A stretch of DNA of 64,000 bases from Ecdyonurus torrentis (Eukaryota; Arthropoda; Insecta; Ephemeroptera; Heptageniidae). Location: contig OX439132.1 in the NCBI GenBank assembly GCA_949318235.1, forward strand, positions 5,910,034 to 5,974,033, read 5' to 3'. The position numbers were made by a program, and so were the translations under genes. Positions 25,385 through 37,187 of the stretch are shown here, piece by piece. Numbering within the stretch: position 1 is the first letter of the stretch; every line of letters begins with the position of its first letter. The notes beneath the pieces are model-generated. The model did not search any database and was not told where the DNA came from. It saw only the letters and a program-made list of their open reading frames with translations.

Positions 25385-27504
25385 TACAACTAATAAGAAG
25401 AAGATCGTATTTAGTTATGCAAGTTTGTACTTCAATGTATTATATATGAAAGAAAAAGCATTTGGCGGTTATATATTCACTGTCGTGAGAAAATATTATA
25501 TATATTTGAACATGTGTTTATGTTTGCGAGATGCACACTTTAATGCTTTTGCGCTTAAGTTTTTATTTGAGCTACCTCTGCAGAAAAAATAAAAACACTG
25601 CATGGAAAAAGTAAAAATGTAAACAAATATTTTTTTACTATATGGATTTTATGTATAAAAAATTGCTTAGAATTGTTATTCCCTTTTCAACTCTATGGAA
25701 TTCTATATGTATAAGGAAATTTTGTATAACTTTCAAAATAAAGTTTCAATTGTTATATGTAATAATGATCGTTCCTGTATTTTTGTGTGCTCCAAAAGGC
25801 TAAAAAATGAGGATCACCCTAATGCTGTTTAAATGGCATTGCGCATTTTTTTGCATCATAAGGAAACGGGGTTTACGAACATCCTTAGCGATTGAACTTT
25901 TTGTATTGATCACTTTATTTGCAGCACTGCAAAAAAAAATCAGTTTTGAAAGTCATAAAAACAAAATATTTATAGAATATAATTTACAATAAGTGGTTGA
26001 AATAAAAGTTGAATATTGGTTTACAACAAATTTAAAACCAACTTTTATAGCAATCATTCTCCAAGTAAGATGCATTTTAATAACATTAATGCATTTTAGA
26101 ATACGTTGAATTGGAGATTCCAGTATTGGAGTGTCAGCAGTCAGCTATATAGTTAAAACAGTTCTTAAAAATAATCATGCATTTAAAAATATTACAAATA
26201 GCTCAGTATTATAGAATAAAACCAGGACATTTACCAGAATACACTCGTAGCTTGGAGAGAAAAAAAATTGGAGACTTTAACGCATGGTGCAACTTAGTCA
26301 TTCCCAAAATTATTCCTAAATTATAATGATCATAAATAATAAATAAAAAATGTATAAAAATAAATATATAATAAGAAAATAAAATTTAGGCGTATCTGAA
26401 AAATAACTTAATATAATAATTATATTTCTGCTATAGTTGTAATAATTAATAACATGTTAAACATAATTTTTATTTTTATACGTAAACACACAAAATCATT
26501 ATTTGTACAATTTACCATGTTATTATTTCGATATTATATACAACGTAAAATAATTATATAAGATGAATTTGTTCGCATACTAAAAAAATAATATACTGTT
26601 TAATTAATTGTGAAATAAAAAATCTTGTACATATATATAAAGATGAAGAATTTCTTTATGACAGTTTAAAATTGATTACTTCTTTCTTTGTATTTCCATT
26701 CAAAAATATTAAATAACGTATAGATAAGTATCAAATCATGTATCTTAAAAAATAATCATGATAGCATTTAAAATTATTTCAATAAATAATTTCTTTTATT
26801 GCTTTTGTAATTCTAAAAAATTAATTACCAAAAAAACAACTTTCCTTATTATATGAAGTTTTTTTTTATATATATACAAAAATTAATTAATTTTAATGCA
26901 ATTATAAAATAGTGTTTAAAAATCATTTATTATACACAATTCAATATATAATTTTCAAGAATTGTATAAGTCTAATTGATAAAAAATATATATATTGAAA
27001 CCTTTCAAAATTAAAAATCATATATCATTTATATTATGAGATTAAAAACTCGTTTTTATGTTCGCGTGAAATTTTTAAATGATTTAAATTTAAAAAGACA
27101 AAAGGTTAAGTATATGAAATTTTATACATAAAATTGATTTATACAAGTTAGATAGGTGTAAAATTGATATTTAAATTGTATTCCATGCTGATGGTATACA
27201 TGAGATCAAAATCTTCTCCTTTTTACATTGCAAGTTACATTGAAAAATGTTTAATAAAGTGGTTTACTTCTGTGTGGTAAGCTTTTGTGATACATTTTTT
27301 TTTCTCGCATAAGCATGTTTTTAATTTTATTTTATTTCAAAGGTATAATACCAAAAAGTTTTCTTTTAAACGTAAAAACAGTTGGACAGGACGTTGATTA
27401 CAAATTATGTAAGCCAAGCGCGTAAATGAAAAAATTTAATTTATATAATAGTAATAATATATTTTTAATATAATTAAATGTGTAATTTTTTTTTTGTTAT
27501 ACAG

Positions 27505-28600
27505 AAGCCCAGCAACGAATCCTACGTTGATGACATCACACCATCATAAGTCTGCTACTACCAATGGTATCTCAGTAGGAGGAGTTTCTGGTTTACTGGT
27601 AGCCCCTCCTCCTACCTCTCAGTCTTCAAGTCTCTCGGCTTCAAACAACAACAATAATAATAATTCTGCTGGTTCTGATTATTCACCATCAGCAACCCCC
27701 GCACCACAAAGTTCATCACCAGGAAGACACCCTGATGAACCAGGTTCACCTTCAAGAGCAAGATCTACATCACCTGAATTACATGGTTTATTTGCAAGTC
27801 CTGCAAATACTCAAGCTGCAGCACATCTACAACAATTACAATTATTACAACAATTTACAGTTAAAAGAGAACCTGAAGATTTAAGTCAACCATTAACACG
27901 TAAACATTTATTATTACAAGATCGCGATAAACTTATTTCTACATCACGTGGTATACAAAGAGGTTCTGCTGAGAGTGTATTAGTATTAGGTACAAAACCT
28001 AATACTGTTGTTGTTGTTAAAGACGAATTTGAGAGAGATCGTGAGAGTCCTGAAGATGCTGGATTATTACTTAAAACACCATTAGCTATGACGTCATCAG
28101 CTCAATCATCTGCATCACCTACTGCTGTGTATGCATCACAAATATTTGCAAATTTAAATGCACATACACCTACAAGTGTAGGGGGTGGATCACCACATCA
28201 TTTTGCAGCTGAACATATACAATATACAACAACAATACCACAACACAGTTATGTAGGTTCTAGTTCACCTGGAAGTAGAACCTCATCAGGTGGAGGACCA
28301 AGTTATACAATACAAGGTGCTTCTGAACCATATTATCGTGATTATTTTGCAGCTACTGAATCTCCTTATCAATTACAACGTCAAACCAGCGCTATTCAAT
28401 ATACTGATGGTGGTTCTGGAGATAGTAGTGGTGCTAGTGGTGCCGCTGCAACAAGTGCATATGTGGAAAGATTTGTAAGACAAAGTGCTGCATATAAAAC
28501 AGCTGCAGGATCAGTAGCTCTTACTGTTGATTTACCATCACCTGATAGTGGAATTGGTACTGATGCAATTACTCCTAGAGATCAAACTACTATTCAACAG
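27505..28600 (+). CDS. grh: grainyhead exon, long linker with two SUMO-type motifs
   Basis: The exon starts after TATACAG with the third base of a split Pro codon and ends in phase 0 before GTAAGT; the frame is open for all 1096 bases. It encodes residues 117-481, a low-complexity linker rich in Ser, Gln, Ala and Pro with an Asn-7 run. Recognisable insect Grh blocks are RSTSPELHGLF, FTVKREPEDLSQPL and SPDSGIGTDAITPRD. VKRE (Lys236) and VKDE (Lys288) both fit the sumoylation consensus psi-K-x-E, the second next to acidic residues. The linker is probably disordered and carries regulatory modifications. The codons are A/T-rich at third positions, unlike the GC-rich first coding exon. The identity follows from splice continuity with the DNA-binding-domain exons and from the conserved blocks. 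Confidence 0.93.
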
Positions 28601-28792
28601 GTAAGTCGCACATATATACATCAACCAATCACATCATAATACAATTATGACGTCATTGTTTACGTTTTTGTCAACCTTTTGTATGTAAGATTTTCAATTT
28701 CATATTTATCATATTAAACGATTAATCGAATCATCCCAATTTTTTAATCAGTTATGAACGTACAATTTTACTTAGAAACCGAGCAAGTTACC

Positions 28793-28793
28793 A

Positions 28794-28860
<67 letters not shown>
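28793..28860. repeat. (TA)n microsatellite
   Basis: A TA run of about 68 bases, with one ATTATA break, beginning about 190 bases after the splice donor of the long linker exon. Confidence 0.95.
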
Positions 28861-28864
<4 letters not shown>

Positions 28865-31288
28865 ATTTCATTTTTTTATACACCATTTATTATTGGATTT
28901 TTTTAGCTGCACAATTGATGATGTGGGGAACTATTATTATTTTAATTTATATTTTGATTCTTATAATATGAGACATACGAAATAAAAACAATTTGAATTA
29001 TTTTATCCTATATCATTTACGTTCATTTTATAGGCAAACAAAATTGTGACGAGAATTAAAGTAGTTATTATACAAAATATATTTGACATTTTATATAACA
29101 TAACAACACCAATCTTACAATCAAATTTTATTTAATTACAATTAAAATATGCAAATTATATACCTTATACTAAATAACAGACAAAAAATTACATAGAATT
29201 TTTTTTTCCTTTACTTCTTTGTAATTATATAACTAAAAGACTTTTTGAAGTAAAAAGGTGCGAAACAAATTAAAAATATTTCTATACTGCGTGTGAAACT
29301 TTGACAATTTTATCTTTTATACAGTAGCGTTTTTTTCCCCCTAAACAAATTATCTTTCATCATTTTTTTTCTTCACTCACTTACACATTTTTTTAAAATA
29401 ACAATAATTTGTTCTATCTTTTTTTTTTTTTAAGGAAAAACCGTTTTAAAATAATAACTTTAAAAATATATACGTATAAGCAAAAAAGTTGTTATTGCAT
29501 TAAAAAAATCGGTCTTATATTTCATTACATTAAATTATAGTAATAAAAAAGTTAACAAAAAAAAATTTAATAGAATATAATTTATATTTAATTTTTTTTT
29601 TTTAAATGTACATATAGTAAAAATATTATAAATAATTTTTTCTTTGATATAAAAGCAAGCCGGGTGTGATGACCATCTAAAATATGTAAATTCATTTTTT
29701 TCATACAAATTTACAAGAAAAAAAAATGTTATAAATTACTCGATTTCAAATACAAAATACACTGAAAGAAATATAGGAGTACTCTTATAGTTGGTTCTTG
29801 GTTCGAACTCATATACTGTATATAGGAATAAGTAGATAGATAAAGTCATATAAAAGTAAATAATTAAATATTATGATACGAATTTTATGGCGATCTTCGT
29901 ATAGGAGTTTTATAAGTCCTAAAATATATTAGTTGTGATTAAAGCGTTAGATTTTTCAGTGTAAGTGACTGTCTTTTTTATCTTCATGTATTACTTAATT
30001 ATTATTATTTCATCATAAGTCTCACTCATCATACTTTGCATGATAATTTTTATCAGGGGTTGGGGGCACAGGTCCACCCCATCAGGTCTAAAAAAAGAAA
30101 TGGGTAACGTATTTTTAACCCATACTAGGCTGGACCCCTCCCGTCGCAAAATCCTCTGATTGCTGATTACTATATATTTCATAATAATATATTTTTATAT
30201 TGTAATATCATAATATATACACACATGCATAATATTAATACGATCAATAAATTGCCTATAGCTTTTAAATATTTAAAAGAGTTTGTATAATATTAGACCA
30301 GAGAGAAAGAAGGATGAAAAAAAAAATCTGTACATCATCCATCATTGGTTGTTATCTTTATTGATGGCCTTCATAATACTTTATCTAAATTGAAGCACAA
30401 AATGCTTTTATATATTAAGTGCAGGTTACCTTAAGGCCAATTCAGTTTTTTTTTCTCGTGTCTGGTTACAAAATTTGCAAAAAAAAAAAAAAAAAAAAAA
30501 AAAATGATGTTTTTAATTCTTGATATATTTGAAAATATACATTTTAATTAATATTTTGCTTTCATCTTAAATTAATTGATTTTAAATTATAAGAGCAAAA
30601 ACTTATTGATTTCAATTACCTCATACCTTCAAAATATTATCACTATAACGGACGTGCGTTATAGGAAATTTTCAAATATTCATATTTTATTCGTAATATA
30701 CCTGCAGATTTTTTAAAGAAGATTTCTTTGCATTATACTCAACTTTAACTTTGCAACTAAATATGTTTCTTTAATCTCTATCTTTCTCTCTCACTCTCTC
30801 TTGCTATAATCTATAGACTTTTACACCACGACACATAATTATTTTTTTATTCTTTTATACAACGGTTTTAAAATCTCTATATATTACTAATGGCATTATG
30901 TTACTATGTGTCATCATATATGCCATTTTATGTAAGAAAAACTGACTCATTTTAAACATTTTCTTACTCACGAAGTATAAGTCATTACATTAAAATGCTT
31001 TACACTTTTTTAAATAAGATAAGAAAACAAATAATAATTATAAATGTTAAATTCAATACGAGAAACTCACATGCATTATATATTGATTATTTTGACATAT
31101 TGCATTAACCTGATTAAAATTCTTTATAATACGCACGCGTGTTAAGCAACTTATCTTATATGATACACGTGCATATAAGTTTTCTCTATAGATTTCAGTG
31201 GCATACATGGAATAAGAAATAAACTTTAGAACGAGAGTTGCAAATTAAATTCACGATATACGGCGGAACGCATCCTCTTTCTTTCTCT

Positions 31289-31290
<2 letters not shown>

Positions 31291-31367
<77 letters not shown>
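31291..31367. repeat. (TC)n microsatellite, about 77 bp
   Basis: A pure TC run on the + strand, preceded by degenerate CTTTCTTTCTC units. It lies 2.3 kb before the 197-base exon and is complementary to the AG array 1.2 kb after that exon. Confidence 0.97.
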
Positions 31368-31370
<3 letters not shown>

Positions 31371-31769
31371 ATGTCTTATAAACTGACAGTTTATATACGT
31401 GTTTCTGACGGATTCATTATGTAAAAATAATATTATGTACAGAAATTAAAAATCATAACTTTCTATTTAATTTAACTTGTCAGTTTTTTTTTAATATATA
31501 TAATACTTACAATTATTTTTTTATTCACTTAAAAAGAAGGGGGTGAGTATAAGTAAAAACAGTAACACGATTTATATATAATTTATCTCATTAAAACACA
31601 TTTTATGAAACTGGTCAGCTCTTTTGCAAATTTGTATTTTTATATCAACCTCATTTGCAAATTTTTACAATCAATTAGTTACTTTTGCAATAAACTCAAA
31701 AGATAAAGTTTTTTCTTTTTACTTCAGCAATTAAATAAACTTTTTTTTTCTCTGTGCCTTCTTGTCGTG

Positions 31770-31770
<1 letters not shown>

Positions 31771-31802
<32 letters not shown>
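31771..31802. repeat. poly-T run, 32 bases
   Basis: An uninterrupted T run. On the opposite strand it could be the A tail of an old retroposed copy, but no body is recognised beside it. Confidence 0.9.
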
Positions 31803-31805
<3 letters not shown>

Positions 31806-33689
31806 TTGTGATTTAGATTTCATTTAATACTTTTTTTTACTGATGTCACGACCAAAAAAAAGGTTTTATTTCTCATGCATATAATAATCAATATCCGCAT
31901 TCTTTAATATACATAAAATTGACAAGAAAAAAACTATACACTTTGCGAGGTTATTGGGTCACGTTTCATGTCCAACCTGTCAACCCTCCATCCTAAATTT
32001 AAATCAGTAGCAATGGATACACAATTTATATCTAACAGTAATTTTACATACGAATAACTCACGTGCGGAAAACCAACAAACGTTCAAAATCTTTCATGCA
32101 ATAAATGTCGTTAATGTATGTTTTAGTGTTTGCTTTTTATTATTAATATATTATTAGAAATATAAATTCATTTTTCAGACATAAAGGATGTAACTTTAAC
32201 GAAGAGAAAAAATACAAAACTTATAAATATTGTCAAAGGCTTTTAAGTAACTTTTTCGTACATATAATTTATTTTAATATATTCTAAATTTAATGATAAT
32301 TTTACGTTTTTTACACCTGTACACTTTAAAATTAAATTTTTTGCATATAGATTAAAATGTGCCATAAATTTTGTAAAAAGAAAGAAAATTATATTTCTGT
32401 AATTATATGAATGGAAATAATATGTAACTTCTTTCGTCATTTTTAAAGAAAAAAAAAGAGTGAGAGAGAATTTGAATAATGAAAACCTTAACTAATATAT
32501 TATACTGTGTATTTAATTTCAATTAAAAAAATTCCTTAATTTTAAAACCGTAGATCGCCTTGTTTTTGTTAATTATTTAATTTTGCGACAAAAGTAGCTT
32601 CATTAGTTAAGAATGCTGAATAAATAAGTCTCTAATAACAGTAAGAAACAAGACAAAATATATTCACTAAATTTTAAATTATCAAAACTAAAAGATCAGA
32701 AGTAATGATAAATTAAATGTTAATTAAAAATAAAAATAATTACGCAAATAAGATTTATAAATTACTTTTCTGTAAGAAAAATATTTAATTTAGGCCTTTA
32801 TCTTTGTATATTAAAAGTTCTATTTAAGTCGATAAAATTCTGACAATATAAAGAGTAGCCTTTTTAGATGGTCCGAACAGTTGCATAACTTCCAGGATAC
32901 AATAGCTATGACGTATGATAATTCTTTAACCTACACTAAACATTCAAATTAGGGTAGCATTATACATTTATTGGCATAGAAAATACTCTCCAACAACTCA
33001 AGATAGCATTGTTTACTTATTTGTGACAGATACATGCATAAATATATATATGAAAATATTTAAAACTGATAATAACAGCTCAAAAATAAGCTTTTAATTC
33101 TATAAAGGTTTAAAAAAAAAATGTAGATTTAAATAGTGTTTATTAACTTGTTGACACCCTGTTTAAAAACAATGAATTGTGGATATTTTAGGCGTCGTCT
33201 GTCATACATTATTCTTTTGTTCTTGTTTACTATATGCGATACATTCATTAAAAAAAAATTCTCTCATTGCTATTCGTCTTCTTTTGCTACTGTTCCGTGC
33301 GTAATATAGAAATATTATTTTGATTTTTAAATAATGTGACAGTTACACCCAATATTTTTATAAAATACATTTGTACTCGCAGAGCTTTTAAATAAATATA
33401 GTGTAGGTATTAGTACTTTCTTAAAGTCTTTAAGTGTATTGTATAAAAATTATCTTAGTAATGAAATTAGAAATTTTAATTCAAATTTGATATAAGACAT
33501 TTATGTGTTTTTGAAGTACCCCACGCCTATTGTTATAAAAAAACTATAAAAATACTTCGCAATTTTTTAATAAATGGTCAATCTGAACCCTTTATGTATA
33601 GGTTATTATTACCATTGACGTGACTACAATGATTTGTTTTATTGTTAGAGAACTATAAATTAATGTAAATTTTACGTGGATTGTTTCAG

Positions 33690-33886
33690 AGTTTTGACTA
33701 CACTGAACTTTGTCAACCTCCTCTCCTGAGTGATCCTCTTACACAACAAAGATCCTCGAGTGCTGGAAGTGTCGTCAGTGGTTCTGGTACCGGAGCTGGA
33801 GGAAGTGTAACTAGTGGAGGAAGATCTAGACCTTGGCATGACTTTGGACGTCAAAATGACGCAGACAAAGTCCAAATACCTAAATT
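33690..33886 (+). CDS. grh: grainyhead exon, linker and lead-in to DNA-binding domain
   Basis: The exon lies between TTTCAG and GTAAGT, enters in phase 0 and leaves in phase 2. It encodes residues 482-546 plus two bases of a Leu codon. It begins SFDYTELCQPPLLSDPL, passes through a Ser/Gly-rich stretch, and ends with SRPWHDFGRQNDADKVQIPK. That last block is strongly conserved in insect Grh, just before the DNA-binding domain. Skipping this exon alone (197 bases) would shift the frame; skipping it together with the next exon (197+163=360) would keep the frame but remove the start of the DNA-binding domain. Confidence 0.96.
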
Positions 33887-34775
33887 GTAAGTATAATCCC
33901 TATTTTTATCTGATATTTGGTCAAGCATGTGCAGGTGTACCGGCTAAATTAAAATTTTAAATTATTTAATTATTATTCGTATTTATTTTTATGATTATTA
34001 TGCTTATCAAAATAATATCAATTCAAAATATAATATATAAATATTTTTTTATTAGCATTTATTAACTAAAAGAATTCACAAAGTTTAAAAAAATATATAA
34101 GACAATCGTTTTAAGATATTATATGTTATAAAAAATTTACTAATGACGTGTTTTTTTCGATGAGAGAATGGTGTAATTTAAGTTTTAAGAATTCTAGTTA
34201 TTGTTTATAAATTTATGTCCATACAAGAAAAAATGTCAAGTGGCTCAACATAGCAGTTGTAACTTTTTTTTTGTGTGTGTGTCTGGTTTTAATTCAAAGA
34301 ATCTGATCATATGAATCAGCCAATTAAGTTTAAATTATTCTATTTTAAATATCAGAAGTTGTTTAGTATTCCTATTTTATTTCCTTAATGTCTCTAGGGT
34401 ATGCAACTTTTGAGCAAAAAATAAAGTCAGAGGTAAAAAAAAAAAAAAAAAACATATCATGTAAAAAAAGTGACATATTATATTTATTATTTTATACTCA
34501 AGCTTTTTTTTTCTTTTAGGGATGAGTTATATAAAAAAGAATTTAAAAAAATGACAATATTTTAAATTTATTTCTTTATTTAAATTTAAAGTATTTTATT
34601 TAAATTTAATTTCATAAATATAATTTTTCTATACACAAGATTATGTTTTACAATTTAATATCACAAAAATTATTACTATCAACGTACTTACGATATACTT
34701 TTTTTTAAAAAAGAAACACGTTTCTTTTGTTCAATTAAAATTTCATATATAACGTTAACGTTTAAAAATATGTTT

Positions 34776-34779
<4 letters not shown>

Positions 34780-34812
<33 letters not shown>
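34780..34812. repeat. poly-A run, about 33 bases
   Basis: An uninterrupted A run following TTTATT. There is no recognisable retroposon body upstream of it, so simple slippage is the likelier origin. Confidence 0.9.
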
Positions 34813-34813
<1 letters not shown>

Positions 34814-35064
34814 GTCACTTTTCATTACTTTGTATCATAACTTCTTATAAGTATAATTAAAAAACAAACAAAACGTGACGAGGAAAAAATAAATTAAGTG
34901 AAGAGAGAGAGAGAGAGAGAGAAGAAAAGAAAAAAGTCTTGTCGAAGAGACAATTAAGGTTTAAAATAAATGAGGAGGACATTTTGACCAAAAGAGGACG
35001 TTGTTATTTTTTATCTTTTTCTTAGTGAAGGTAGACAGTAGGATGGGGAGATATAGAAGACATT

Positions 35065-35066
<2 letters not shown>

Positions 35067-35149
<83 letters not shown>
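35067..35149. repeat. (AG)n microsatellite, about 83 bp
   Basis: A pure AG run on the + strand, 1.2 kb after the 197-base exon. It is complementary to the TC array at 31291 before that exon and to the TC array 470 bases downstream. Confidence 0.97.
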
Positions 35150-35151
<2 letters not shown>

Positions 35152-35613
35152 CGTATGTATTTTTTATAAGGTTGAGATTTTGGAGATAGTTAGTGACCCT
35201 CCGCCTTGTATAAAAAAATGCGGAGTCTTTCAATTATCTTTATATGTGGCTGCTGTGGTCTTTTGTGACCACTAACTGTGCAGCGTTTTCTTTAACCGCG
35301 CGATCCATCACTAAATATATCTAACATCGTACACACCTAAACCTATTCTCTCTAATACAATAATAAGAAATAATGTGGTGTTGTATACTGATGCTATATC
35401 ACTATTTTTTTTTATATCTAGAAGTTTAGAAAATAAATTGTACCATAATAATATGCAAGATTATTTTCTTGCAACTGTTATATTTAATCTTATTTCTTTG
35501 CTTTGTACAAAAAAATTAGACGTTTTATTATTCAATTCATGTACCATCTAAATTTTTTAAGACTATAAATTAAAATGATTATTCTTGCAAAAATATAGCT
35601 TTTACTTACATGT

Positions 35614-35615
<2 letters not shown>

Positions 35616-35659
<44 letters not shown>
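35616..35659. repeat. (TC)n microsatellite, about 44 bp
   Basis: A TC run on the + strand, in inverted orientation to the AG array that ends at 35149. The two could pair in the transcript as a local hairpin. Confidence 0.96.
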
Positions 35660-35662
<3 letters not shown>

Positions 35663-35676
35663 TGCTCGCTCTCTCA

Positions 35677-35780
35677 TGAGATGTCCACGTGGGCGCGGTC
35701 ACCTCTGACGTCACAAGTATCGAAAGCTTGTACATGAACTCTAATTGATGTCCTCTGTTTTCCATCACCTGTTCACTTGT
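35677..35780. promoter_or_regulatory. motif cluster: palindromic E-box and CRE
   Basis: Directly after a TC array lie CCACGTGG (35685-35692, bHLH or bHLH-PAS site), a GGGCGCGG patch, TGACGTCA (35706-35713, perfect CRE/ATF site) and a CACCTG E-box near 35767. The flanking intron is simple AT-rich DNA, so the cluster stands out. Enhancer function is inferred. Confidence 0.35.
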
Positions 35781-37106
35781 TTTTTAAAAAAAATTGTTTC
35801 TCCATACGATGGCATTCAAAGAAGTACATAATCTCTAAATCCTGACACGCTAATAAATCAATTGGAGGACAAAGAAATAAAAATTACAATTGTATAGTCT
35901 AAATTAAAAAATATAATACGTATATAAAATTTTATTATTAAAAAAAAATGTCAATTGAATTGACTATCATCAAAAAAATTGAATGATCGACTTGTCTATA
36001 GGAGATATGAATTTTATTTTTTTTAGTGCTTGTATAAGAGAGAGAGAGAGAGAGGAGACATCAACGCGTGATATAAAAGTTTGAATGAAAACCTGTATGA
36101 GATTACATGAAGCTATAAATTTAAGATATTTGGATTGCAGACAGATAATAAAATATATACATAATCTAAGCTGAATATTTTGCCATATTTTTAAGAAAAG
36201 TTATGTTGTTTAATGTTGTTGTTTTTTTACTTGGTAAATTAATATAATCTTCCATGAAAATCAACTTGAATATAAAATCAAAAAGCATAACAAAAAGTCA
36301 AAAGAAATTCAATTCTTCATTTTAATATTATTATTTTAGAGGAAATTGATCCATTTTAAAACAGTTAAAAATATAGGAAAAGAATAAAAAAGTTATAATT
36401 ATTATGAAAGTATAAATTATGATATAAATTGATAAAATTTCAGTGTTGTGACCGTAGTTCTCAAGTTTTTCAACAACAAAATTAATTAATAAAAAAGAGA
36501 GTCATCAATTCCGCCATCTTTTTATTGCTAAGTGTAAACGGACCTTTATGTAATATTATTGTTTTAGTTATAAATATTTATTATATATACATAATATTTA
36601 TTATACTATATTACTTTATGAAAATATAGCCCCTATAATATCAAATTTACATAACCACAAAGATGTGACCCTCACTGCTATTTTTATCATGACTCACTCA
36701 TACCACCAACAAAAATTTCTGCATTGATTTAAGTAGGTCTTATACATACTTCTTTATAGAAGAAAAAAATACGACCACCATGATTCTACGTGAGGTCATA
36801 CTATAAATTTTAAAACTGTCAACCTTAAAAAGCCACCACTATTTTAAATATATATAAAAAAATGTTTTAAGGATAATTTTTTTTATGGAAATAAGACTAG
36901 GAAGTAATGAGATTTAAAAAAAAATGAGAGAAAAGAAAGAAAGTAGGCTAAATTTAGCATGATTTTTTTTTTTTTTTTTTTTTTTTGAAAACTTTTGTAC
37001 TGATCTAATTAAACTTATAAATCCAGTTTGATATCATGTGACATTTATAAAGGTGTACAAAAAAGTTGTCATTTGGCGTAGAATATCATATGTATGGAAA
37101 GTCTAT

Positions 37107-37108
<2 letters not shown>

Positions 37109-37185
<77 letters not shown>
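37109..37185. repeat. (AG)n microsatellite, about 77 bp
   Basis: A pure AG run on the + strand, 2.3 kb before the first DNA-binding-domain exon. It is complementary to the TC array at 43559 beyond that exon. Confidence 0.97.

Positions 37186-37187
<2 letters not shown>

Larger units (their letters stand above)
15667..27504 (+). other. grh: grh intron, 11.8 kb
   Basis: AT-rich intron with donor GTAAGT and acceptor TATACAG. It contains candidate regulatory islands at 16920-17075 and 18781-18930, AG arrays at 20995-21085 and 24788-24831, a tRNA-like SINE head near 22745, two small inverted-repeat elements at 23829-24099, and a candidate Grh binding site at 25376. The remaining sequence is simple AT-rich DNA. 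Its open frames are short and match no family I recognise. Confidence 0.85.
28601..33689 (+). other. grh: grh intron, 5.1 kb
   Basis: AT-rich, with donor GTAAGT and acceptor TTTCAG. It contains a (TA)n array just after the exon, a GC-richer hairpin-prone patch near 30050-30160, a long (TC)n array at 31291-31367, an A run at 30479-30503 and a T run at 31771-31802. No coding sequence is recognised. Confidence 0.85.

Noticed and set aside
28601..28639. Continuation of the long linker frame past 28600
   Set aside because: A perfect CAG-GTAAGT donor ends the exon at 28600, and the following residues are AT-rich intron translation.
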